Source: Conidiobolus incongruus B7586 (taxonomy: Eukaryota > Entomophthoromycota > Entomophthoromycetes > Entomophthorales > Conidiobolaceae). From it: a stretch of 10,808 bases of DNA. Positions 1-7,597 of the stretch are shown piece by piece. How positions within the stretch are numbered: the stretch's first letter is position 1; every line of letters starts with the position of its first letter. The translations under genes and the position numbers were made by a program. The stretch lies in contig JNEM01011879.1 of assembly GCA_000697335.1 (NCBI GenBank), forward strand, positions 1 through 10,808. The letters are read 5' to 3'. Below the pieces are notes generated by a model. It had not been told where the DNA came from. It saw nothing but the letters and a program-made list of their open reading frames with translations, and did no database searches.

Positions 1-179
1 CCCTTGTAATTTTTATTTAATTCATCAATTCCCTTTTTAATCTTATCTTGTATAATTTTATTATTATTTATTTTAATAATATTTTAATCTATTTAAAAAC
101 TAAAGAAAAATATATTTAATATGTTAATTAGGTTTTACAAATTATTTAAGAACATAAATAATCTTTAAAATTATCAAAA

Positions 180-795
180 TATATTTTTAATATTTCTTCT
201 ATCTTTTTCTATAGTTATATTATTTCTTCTTAAAGAATTAACATTAATTTAACTAAATTTAATAATATAAAAGTTTTTATTATACCTAAAAAACAAAGAT
301 TAATTTATTTTTATATTTATATTATTAAATTATTTTAAAGATTTAATTGATTTTTTTGTTGAACTTATAATTTTTTAATTAACACTTAAAAAAAGACTCT
401 TTTTTTATATAAACCTTATTATATACTTTTTATATTCATATTTTAATTTTTTATACTACTAATGGTTTTACTTTATTTATTTTTAATTTTATATTACCTA
501 TTATCATTTTTATTAACTTTAATTCTTTTGTAACTAATAGATAATTAGTTTAATTTGAATTTAATTTATATTTTACCTTTGAATTATATAATAAATTAAT
601 AAATAAAAGAGAATTAATTAAGCTTAACTTTATAAATGTTATCTTAAAGTTAATAATAATCTGGTTAAAAAATAAAACTAGCTGAATTAAAATACCTAGT
701 TTATAAATAAAAACTCTTTGTTTTAATAGAAATAATCAAAAATCATTTTTATTTCTTATTTTATAACTTTTTTTTAACATTACTTTGTAATTTAA
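180..795 (+). mobile_element. Possible Ty3/gypsy-type retroelement fossil, integrase fragment
   Basis: This block is nearly all A and T. In one plus-strand frame it reads as a faint integrase core. The best stretch lies near 437-475 (IHILIFYTTNGF), which resembles the segment ending in the YHPQTNG motif that is typical of Ty3/gypsy integrases. Residues on either side fit the spacing of the core and of the start of the C-terminal part. It is heavily broken (many breaks) and looks old. No LTR, primer-binding site, reverse transcriptase or gag was recognised, and any upstream part would lie outside the window. A mariner element begins directly after it, so the transposon may have inserted into or beside it. 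It cannot be the same copy as the retroelement at 2200-3785, because that one has its own integrase. The family call rests on a weak motif match. Confidence 0.4.
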
Positions 796-797
796 AT

Positions 798-817
798 AAT
801 GGGAGTTTTTTGCAATT
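798..817. repeat. Left terminal inverted repeat of first mariner (candidate)
   Basis: AATGGGAGTTTTTTGCAATT pairs with the complement of 2058-2077. The first seven bases (AATGGGA) are identical in both arms, and the T-run and AATT are partly shared. The position, about 50 bp beyond the transposase stop, is where a mariner end is expected. In DNA this AT-rich a 20-bp partial match is weak evidence on its own. The G-run is the most informative part. Confidence 0.4.
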
Positions 818-867
818 AAAAAAATATTATAATATATAAAAAATATAAATAAATATATAATATAAAA

Positions 868-1893
868 TTAATAATTTCTTTTATTTCTAATAACTTTTTG
901 CTATACTTTTAGCAAAGATCTAACACTTAAAAAATAATTCTTTTTATTAAAGATTGAAATTTGATATTTTACAAACAAATTAAATTTTCTTGTAAAAATT
1001 TTCTTTCCTATAAGCTGGTTTTTTAATTACTTAAAACAATTATAATTACATAGGTTATAATCTGAAGATTATATAAGATATGGTAGTTTTTTCCAGTTAT
1101 TTTTAATTAAAAAGTTTTTTATAATTTTAAAGTTATGTATTTTACAATTATCATGCAAAATAATAGGTCTTCTTAAATTATTTTGATAATACCAATTAGA
1201 AATAGTTTTATTTAAAAAAGAAATATAAAGTTTACTATTAATTAATTTTCCTTTAAGAATTAAATAAAAATAGCATATGCTATTATTATCTATTGGAATA
1301 ATTAACATTTATTTATCAACAAAGTGTTTAATTAAAGGAATTTATAAAGGGGGTTAATTTGGCTTAATTCAACACCTTGATTTATATTTTAGTAAAGGAT
1401 TATACAAAGGAATTTAAAATTCATCAATTACAATAATTCATTGTAAAAGCCTTGATTTCTAGCTATATCTTAGTAAGTTTTGTTTAGCAATAGCTATTCT
1501 AGTTTTTTTTTGAGCTTTAGTTAAATTATAAAGTACCTATTTTGTATTTTTATTAATTAATTTTAATTTAAACTTTAATATATATTAAATACTTATAAGA
1601 CTAATATTAAAGTATCTTGATAATTCTTTAGCTGAAATAAAAAGGTGCTTTTTAATATATTTCTTTATTTTATTCATAATTAGAAAAATGACAGTTGAAA
1701 TTAGTCTTCTAGATTTTAACAGGTTTTGGGTAGTTTCTCTCCTAGCTTTAAAATAATTTACCTAGCAATAAATTATTGATTTAAATAATGCTTTATTACC
1801 AAAAGCTGCTTGTAAATTTTGAATGATTTTAGAGGGTTTATGGTTAAGTTCTATTGATACTAAAATAAAAAACTTTTGATGGTTATTATTTAT
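868..1893 (-). pseudogene. Mariner DD34D transposase, dead by multiple stop codons
   Basis: The reverse strand reads as a mariner transposase of about 341 codons, the usual family length, in one frame with no frameshift. The N-terminal helix-turn-helix region lies at 1893-1680 (NHKPSKIIQNLQAAFG), then the TKxV segment where RWVPH-type residues sit (about 1535), the first catalytic Asp in VIDEF (1423-1425), PIILHDN with the second Asp (1150-1152), and SSDYNLCNYNCF. The third catalytic position, exactly 35 codons after the second, is now Asn (AAT, 1045-1047), so the DD34D triad is lost. The C-terminus keeps the family's final VIRNKxNY. About 13 internal stops are present. Many stand where mariners have Trp (after the first Asp, before the VPH-like part, near the end) or plausibly Gln. 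The probable start is ATA at 1891-1893, once ATG. All of this fits C:G-to-T:A mutation. The 79-codon open piece at 1069-1308 is only its longest stop-free run, not a gene. Confidence 0.9.
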
Positions 1894-1956
1894 TTTAAGT
1901 ATAATTAAATTAAACAAATAATTTTAAAAAATTATTTTTTTAATCAAAAAAGTTAT

Positions 1957-1980
1957 TATATATATATATATATATATATA
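1957..1980. repeat. (TA)12 microsatellite
   Basis: A perfect run of twelve TA units lies in the non-coding part of the first mariner, between its right end and the transposase start. It probably arose by slippage in AT-rich DNA after insertion. No function is suggested. Confidence 0.9.
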
Positions 1981-2057
1981 ATTTAAAACTATTTATTTTC
2001 CTATTTGTTTTGTATATATTTTTTTATTTGAAACTGATAATATGTTTAAAAAATTTA

Positions 2058-2077
2058 AAATTAAAAAGTTTCCCATT
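2058..2077. repeat. Right terminal inverted repeat of first mariner (candidate)
   Basis: AAATTAAAAAGTTTCCCATT is the partner arm of 798-817. It lies about 165 bp upstream of the transposase start, a normal distance for a mariner. The outermost seven bases match exactly and the inner part only partly. Confidence 0.4.
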
Positions 2078-2199
2078 TTTTTAATTCTATTATAATATTT
2101 ATAGATTATAAATCATTTATTTATTTAAATACTTAAAAGTATTTATTAAGGAAATAAATTAAATAAAATAAATCATTTAAGTTTACTTTTTTTTATCTA

Positions 2200-3785
2200 A
2201 TATTTTTTAGGTTAATAAAATTATATTATAGATACTTTATTAAAAAATTTTACATATATATCCTTTTATTCTAATTATAAAAACCCAGCAAATATTAACT
2301 TAATGATTATTAATAAAAAAAATAAAAAATTTATTAAATTACTTTAAAAAACACTATTATATAATAATTTATTTATTTTAATTAAAAAAACTCTTTAAAC
2401 TATTAGAAAACTAATTAAAATATATCAAAAGATTTAAAATTATTGATAGTTTATTATATTATAATAATTGTTTATATATCTTTAATATTCTTAAAATTTA
2501 ACAAGTAATATTTAATAAATGTTATAACTTATCAAACAATATTAAAACTAGTTAAAGATTGTTGAAAGAATTAAAATAAAATATTACTAATTTTTTTTAA
2601 TTTAATTAATTTAGAAATATATTAATACCTGTGATATATGTTAAAAAATTAAATATAATACCTAATTATAATTTAGTAAACTTATTTCCTTATAAGTCTT
2701 TAATAATATTTAATAATAAATCCAACTAGATTTTATAGAATTTCTTAAATTAACAAATAGCTATAATAACTTATTAATTATAATTAATTTATTTTTTAAT
2801 TATATTTATTTTATTCTTTGTTTTAAAACTTTTATAGTTAAAAATATTATATAATTATTATTCTCTAAAATTTTTATTTATTATAAAATTTTATAAATTA
2901 TTATATTTAATAAAAATATATAATTCAAATTTTAATTTTAGAAGTTATTATCTTCTTCCCTTAAGATTAACCTAGTTATGTTTATTACTAATTATCACTA
3001 AACTAATACACTTGTTGAAAAAACTATTAAAACTTTAAAGCAAATAATTAAAACTTATATTAATATGAATCAGTTAAATTCAAATATTTATATTTATCAA
3101 CTTTAATATTTATTCAATATTTTTACAAATAAATTAATAGGTTTTAGCCTAATTATTTTAATTATAACAAATATCTTAATTTAATAATTATTTTAAAACT
3201 TTAAATTAACTTATCTTTAGATATTATTGAATTTTAATTGAATATTAAATATATTAATTCCTTTGTTAAATTTAACTTGGAAAAAATTAAAGGATAATAG
3301 AACAATAATATTCAAAATTATTTAAAGATTCTTTTAAATATAAAGCTAATATATTTGTATACTTAGAATAATTTATCTTTAAACCTATTTTACTTAAATC
3401 TAACTTAAATCTAAAATACTTACTATTATACTATAACCTTTATAAAATTTAATCTATTGATTTGAATTTTAAAAATATTACCTAAGAATTATTTTTAACT
3501 TTGAGGATTAATTTTACCTTTCTTATATTTAAAATCAAACCTTATTTCAAAGATTTTAATATTTTTTTAATTAATTAAAAGCTTTAAAACTAGATTAAAT
3601 TATTAATTAAAATAAAAAAAGAATATTTTATTAATTATATAATTAAATATAAATTTATTAAGAATAAACTTTATTTTATATAAAATAAATAAACTATCTT
3701 ATTAAAAAAGCTATATAAGAACCTTTAGAAAATATTAAGAATATTTTAGCTTATTATACCTATTTGTAAAAATTTAAAGAGTATG
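2200..3785 (+). mobile_element. Ty3/gypsy chromovirus fossil, 3' part of pol with chromodomain
   Basis: The plus strand carries the later part of a Ty3/gypsy pol region in family order. Near 2200-2300 is a faint RNase H tail. At about 2440-2660 is the integrase zinc-binding region, including SLLYYNNCLYIFN at 2448-2486, which matches the GLLYYNxRLYIP type. From about 2700 to 3180 runs the catalytic core, where LVEKTIKTLKQIIKTYI (3011-3061) follows the YHPQTNG position. About 3200-3560 fits the C-terminal region up to the HPVFHxSxLKPY-like end. About 3610-3785 matches a chromodomain (EPLENIKNILAYY near 3720), which marks the element as a chromovirus. It is heavily broken, with tens of breaks, extremely AT-rich, and therefore old. 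The reverse transcriptase, protease, gag and LTRs were not recognised. The first mariner sits immediately upstream and may have removed or displaced the 5' part. Confidence 0.75.
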
Positions 3786-4540
3786 TCTTTTTAAAAAAAT
3801 TATTATGAAAATATTAAAAGATTAATTCTTTAAATTCTTATATATATTTCTATGTAATTTTGTTAATAATAAATTATATAATTTATTTATATTTTTATAA
3901 CTAAGTTAATTATATAAATAGCATTAAATTATTTAATAAACTAGGTTCTTCTTTTTTCTCTTAATTCTTATTATTTCTTATTTTTTTCATTATTTCTAAG
4001 ATTAAAACTATATCCTATTAAATTACAATATATTAATATTATTTAATATAAATCTTAATATATTAATGACTCATCCTAATTTAAAGCTTAATTAAACTTT
4101 GTTTATATTTATATACTATAATTATATTATAGTATCATATTCTGTGTTATATTACTTTTATATTAAAGTCTTTTTCTATATTATATTAGTATTTTACCAC
4201 TATGTTTATACTTACTATATAGTGAAATTTAAAGGGTATTATATATTATAAATTTCAAAAAAACAAAACCTAAATAAAGAATATTATATTAGAAAAATCT
4301 AAAGGTTATATAAAACACTAAAAGAATAAAAACCAGAATACTTTTTAAATAAAAACTTAAATTATACATAAATTCTTATAATATTATATAATTATAATAA
4401 TGTAAAACCATATATAATAGCTAAAACCATATATCTTTTAGATTTTAATTAATTTAAACTATCATTATAATTAATATATTTTCTTAATTTTTGTTATATC
4501 TTTACCCAAATTAGTCTATATATATTTACCTTTTATATCA
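3786..4540. other. AT-rich spacer, no gene seen
   Basis: This stretch is nearly all A and T with stops in every frame and no CpG seen. It follows the chromodomain of the chromovirus fossil, so an untranslated tail or 3' LTR could lie here, but no repeat partner is inside the window to show it. Short symmetric AT runs (for example around 4119-4135 and 4210-4222) look like chance in this composition. Confidence 0.5.
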
Positions 4541-4564
4541 ATTTATCTATAATTTACCTTTTAT

Positions 4565-4619
4565 CCTATTTTCCCTTAAATTGATCCTTTTTTATCCTAA
4601 TATAAAAGGGAACAATAGG
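4565..4619. repeat. Imperfect inverted repeat (hairpin-forming)
   Basis: CCTATTTTCCCTT (4565-4577) is complementary to AAGGGAACAATAGG (4606-4619) apart from one extra base, with a 28-base loop. It lies in a slightly C-richer patch (4540-4830) within the AT-rich block. It could be a hairpin, the ends of a very short foldback element, or mutated repeat debris. No coding sequence is associated with it. Confidence 0.5.
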
Positions 4620-4636
4620 GATTTATCTGGACAATA

Positions 4637-4673
4637 CTATCTATCTATCCAACTATCCATCTGTTTATCTATT
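4637..4673. repeat. Degenerate CTAT/CCAT tetranucleotide microsatellite
   Basis: About nine imperfect CTAT units (CTATCTATCTATCCAACTAT and on to ATCTGTTTATCTAT) form a decayed simple repeat. No function is suggested. Confidence 0.6.
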
Positions 4674-4776
4674 TGAAAAAAATTAACTCTAAGTTTTTAT
4701 CAAGAATTTCTAATAAACTCTATATATCTATATCTTGACCTTATAACCTATTAACTCTCTAACTTAGTTCAATATA

Positions 4777-4805
4777 ATTATCCTAGTTTCCAGCACTAGG
4801 ATAAT
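4777..4805. repeat. Perfect 10-bp inverted repeat
   Basis: ATTATCCTAG (4777-4786) and CTAGGATAAT (4796-4805) are exact reverse complements around a 9-base loop. This is the cleanest stem in the left AT-rich block. It may be a hairpin or a palindromic protein site. It is not next to a stop codon and has no T-run pattern, so I do not call it a terminator. Confidence 0.55.
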
Positions 4806-4829
4806 ATAATTTTACACCTAGTGATTATT

Positions 4830-5500
4830 ATTTTTTTTAGATATTTTATAAGGATTTTTAAAAATAAATTTTATTAAAAACTTAAACAAATAAGAGTTGA
4901 ATTTTGAAATTTATTAAAACAATAAAAAAAGATTTCTAAGAAAAAAAATATAAGGTTAAATTAAAAAATGGGAACTAATTTAAAAACATAAAAGCTGCAA
5001 TATATTAAAAAATTAAAATATTAATTTATTTAAATAAAAATAATTAATAAAAATAAGAATAATAACTTATAATAATATTATTATTTTTTAACTTTAAATT
5101 CTATAAATACATATTAAAAATTATCTCAATAACTATAGATAACAATATATTATATAGTTAATGTAGTTAATGTAGTTAAATTATTACCTATCTTATATCT
5201 AGATTATTAATTTATAAATAATTTATTATATTTGGTGGGGTTTATATTATAAGTTTGCTATCAAATTTTAGTTGAATATAACATCAACCAATCATTTCTT
5301 TAATACTCTTATTGGGGGGTATTGATGAGTACTAGCAACTTATTAATAATCTTATCACCTAGTTATCTAATTACCTTAGATCACTAAAATAGCAAGTTAA
5401 AAAAGGAGTTATTAAAAGACTTTAAATTATTTATATAATATAAATAAAATTTTCTTACTTTTAATGACTTTATAATTATATTTTAAAAGTCAAGATATAA
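4830..5500. other. AT-rich spacer grading into the gene island, no gene seen
   Basis: No open frame or recognisable debris was found. G and C rise from about 5230 onward (GGTGGGG near 5236, a run of six G near 5313), marking the approach to the gene island, although I saw no CpG until about 5642. The AATGGGAAC near 4969 resembles the mariner end sequence, but no partner arm follows. Confidence 0.4.
5155..5179. repeat. Short tandem repeat, TAGTTAATG units
   Basis: Two exact copies of TAGTTAATG and a partial third (TAGTTAA) stand head to tail. This is a minor minisatellite in spacer DNA with no inferred role. Confidence 0.85.
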
Positions 5501-5714
5501 TTTAATGAACTTTTGGATTCAAATATCTGATATCATGATACCATTTATGATTTGTTGGCACAGTATTGTGATAATTATAAGAAGTGATCATGTCAACTCA
5601 TATCAATTAGTCATCTGGGTTGACCATTTCCTTATTTGGATGCGAACGAAATTAGGAAAACAACCAATTTATTAAATTTAATTTGATTTGAAATATTACA
5701 GTGATTATTGAAGA

Positions 5715-5720
5715 TTTATT
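5715..5720 (-). terminator. Polyadenylation signal of the esterase gene
   Basis: TTTATT on the plus strand is AATAAA on the gene strand, about 26 bases past the stop codon. That is a usual place for a cleavage and polyadenylation signal. The hexamer is common by chance in AT-rich DNA, so the position is the main support. Confidence 0.5.
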
Positions 5721-5745
5721 AATGTACACCAATATAGATAATTAT

Positions 5746-6996
5746 TTATATTTTTCTTACTTGGGGATAATTCGATCTATTTAAACTTGAAGATGGTAAA
5801 TTATCATTAATACAATCTGTAACAAATTTCCCAATATTTCTCAATGCTAATAAACTTTGGCTTTCAAATCCAAATATTTGAAATACGTGTACCATATCTT
5901 GGTAACATTCAAATCTTAATTGGGTACCCTTTATAGTCTCGAATTTCTTACTAAAATCGTTGATTTCGCCAGATAGACTTTCGATTTCTCCGAATTGAAT
6001 CAGGATAGGCCCAAGGTCATGGACGCGGCCGAAAAATGGCGATACATAGGGGTTTTCCAATTGATTGGGAGCATAATAGGGACCAAATTTTTCACCACCT
6101 GCAAAATCAATACTCAAGTAGTCATAATTTAATTCTCGCCAGCATGAATGTGATTGGGTGAGGTCGAGCCATGGCGATAGCAGAATAGAACCTCTAGGCA
6201 TCTCTAATCCAAAATCTCGCAAATAGTAAGATAAACTTAAAGCCAAATTACCTCCTGCTGAATCTCCAGCAAAAAACACTTGATCAGGCCTATATCCCAA
6301 ACCATTTTCCTTGTCGATTAAATACCTATAAACCGAAAAAACTTCGAACAAAGCGGAAGGATATTGAAACTCTGGAGCTAATCCATAATCCATATGAAAT
6401 ACTGGTAACTTGCTAAATTTTGAAATTTCTTGCACTAACATTCGATGGGTATTCATACTACCGCACATAAAGCCACCTCCATGAATGTACAGAATAATCC
6501 CATCAGTAATCATCCCAGATTGTGATTTAATACTCTGGACATTTTGCAAAACTTCTGAATGTTTTAATTTTTTCGGAAATAAGAAACCAGTAATTAACTC
6601 TAAAAGATCTCGAACAATATGTTGGTGGTCTTCAGTCTTGTACATCAAAAATTCGGCATTGATACAATCCGCCAAATACTTTGGATTACAACCATTGACA
6701 TAATCCTTCAAAAAGCCTTTAACCTGGTCACTTGACTTCGGTACTTTGATGTGAACTCTGTTGCATTCCCAATACTTAAACCCCGAAAAATGATTCTGAA
6801 TGAATCTAGCAATTGTTAACCCCAACATAGGGAATAAATTCCAAATGTAAATGAAGCTACTCAGTACCAAAGTGAATTCAACGGTCCACAATGGCCTTAC
6901 CGGACCCAGGAACAGAATTTGGAAGACACGCTTGATAATTATCCACGGGAATATTTGGGCATAGATATACAAGTTTTGCTTAAGTCTAGTGTACAT
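5746..6996 (-). CDS. Say1-type membrane-anchored alpha/beta-hydrolase (HSL family esterase/deacetylase)
   Basis: This is a 416-residue protein with no intron. A hydrophobic N-terminus (about residues 16-33) and a stronger membrane segment (about 40-67) precede an alpha/beta-hydrolase domain. The oxyanion-hole motif HGGGF is at 172-176. The nucleophile Ser246 is in GDSAGG (244-249). The catalytic His370 is in MVHVFQ. The acid position appears to be Glu339 in GEIESL, where many bacterial HSL esterases have Asp. Order and length match yeast Say1 (about 420 residues), an ER-anchored enzyme that removes acetyl groups from sterol acetates, opposing Atf2. By family this protein should be an ER-facing lipophilic-ester hydrolase, but its substrate cannot be read from sequence. 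A frame start three codons earlier (7005) is TTG, so the ATG at 6994-6996, with A at -3, is the likely start. A TATA box lies upstream, and a decayed paralogue lies 600 bp upstream in the same orientation. G+C is clearly higher than in the flanking blocks and CpG is present. Confidence 0.93.
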   Translation of the reverse strand: MYTRLKQNLYIYAQIFPWIIIKRVFQILFLGPVRPLWTVEFTLVLSSFIYIWNLFPMLGLTIARFIQNHFSGFKYWECNRVHIKVPKSSDQVKGFLKDYVNGCNPKYLADCINAEFLMYKTEDHQHIVRDLLELITGFLFPKKLKHSEVLQNVQSIKSQSGMITDGIILYIHGGGFMCGSMNTHRMLVQEISKFSKLPVFHMDYGLAPEFQYPSALFEVFSVYRYLIDKENGLGYRPDQVFFAGDSAGGNLALSLSYYLRDFGLEMPRGSILLSPWLDLTQSHSCWRELNYDYLSIDFAGGEKFGPYYAPNQLENPYVSPFFGRVHDLGPILIQFGEIESLSGEINDFSKKFETIKGTQLRFECYQDMVHVFQIFGFESQSLLALRNIGKFVTDCINDNLPSSSLNRSNYPQVRKI

Positions 6997-7036
6997 TTTA
7001 ATCAAGGATAAAAAAATAATCAGTGCGAAGACTGAG

Positions 7037-7046
7037 CTTTTATATA
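7037..7046 (-). promoter_or_regulatory. TATA box of the esterase gene
   Basis: On the gene strand this reads TATATAAAAG, a full match to TATAWAAR, 41-50 bases upstream of the ATG at 6996. Transcription starting about 30 bases downstream would give a leader of only some 10-20 bases. TGACTCC on the plus strand at 7070-7076 resembles a bZIP (Gcn4/AP-1) site but lacks the final A. It is only a weak candidate for regulation. Confidence 0.6.
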
Positions 7047-7597
7047 AGTTGATCCTTTCCCTTCATTGATGACTCCTGATCTCAAATTTGTTTGATTGAC
7101 CCATTTAAATTTGGAAAGGAGTTAGGAGTAAATTTTGAAATATTAATAATTCATTTGTGACAAATTAACTCTAACTAATTAATAATTGAAATATCCTCAT
7201 TAAGTACATAACTTTACCCCATGCTTTTTTCGATTGAGTATAATTCAAAAGAAAATGAATGTAATTAATTTATTTCAGTGTTTAGATACGATTATATCAA
7301 TAGAATCATCATTCAAATGTCACAGTACTCTTAATAAATAATAGAATTAAGTTTCATAATTTAATTAGTTCATGTGAATTAGTGTCAAGCTGATTATATT
7401 CAACTGGTTAATATTAAATTATATTTGAAATTATTGGAATCTCAATTCTATATATTAGGTAATAAAATGATGTCACTGTATACAGGAATTTTGTTGGATT
7501 TTAATTTAATATTGTCTTCAAGTCTATATAATTGATAGTATGATTAAATATTATGAATTAGTTAATGACGATGAATGTACATTATATGTTCATAACT
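7047..7597. other. Intergenic region between esterase gene and pseudogene
   Basis: About 550 bases of moderate AT content separate the promoter of the intact gene from the 3' end of the decayed paralogue. No open frame of note, RNA gene or transposon debris was seen. It must hold the promoter of the intact gene and the former 3' region of the pseudogene. The composition is like the gene island, not like the mutated flanks. Confidence 0.5.

Larger units (their letters stand above)
798..2077 (-). mobile_element. Mariner-type (Tc1/mariner, DD34D) DNA transposon, full length, inactivated
   Basis: This is a 1,280-bp element of classical mariner size holding one reverse-strand transposase frame. 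Its ends are supported by an imperfect inverted repeat: AATGGGAGTTTTTTGCAATT at 798-817 matches the complement of 2058-2077 (AATGGGAAACTTTTTAATTT) at about two thirds of positions, and some differences are C/T or A/G transitions. About 165 bp lie between the right end and the transposase start, and about 50 bp between the transposase end and the left end, as in known mariners. A clean TA target duplication is not visible. The right non-coding part carries a (TA)12 run. The element is very AT-rich with no CpG seen, as expected after C:G-to-T:A mutation. The transposase is certain; the exact ends are less so. Confidence 0.8.

Noticed and set aside
1069-1308. A 79-codon open frame on the reverse strand that could be taken for a small gene.
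   Set aside because: It is the longest stop-free run in the middle of the mariner transposase (it contains PIILHDN). The same frame continues with homology on both sides past stops.
4962-4985. AAAAAATGGGAAC resembling the terminal repeat of the first mariner, suggesting another copy or a miniature derivative.
   Set aside because: No complementary arm is found in the following sequence up to the gene, and no transposase debris follows. The likeness is limited to a short G-run within A-rich DNA.
1-5640. Mitochondrial or plastid origin for the extremely AT-rich blocks.
   Set aside because: The debris is of nuclear transposon families (mariner, Ty3/gypsy chromovirus), no organelle genes or tRNAs are seen, and the block is continuous with a nuclear-type gene.
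5505-5675. A 56-codon plus-strand open frame (start ATG AAC TTT, stop TAA at 5673-5675) next to the esterase 3' end.
   Set aside because: It matches no known family, has an odd Trp- and Ile-rich composition, no visible promoter or poly(A) signal, and lies in spacer DNA where a frame of this length is expected by chance. Expression or conservation would be needed to keep it.
6485-6703. A 72-codon plus-strand open frame inside the esterase gene.
   Set aside because: It lies wholly antisense to a well-supported coding region and has no recognisable features.
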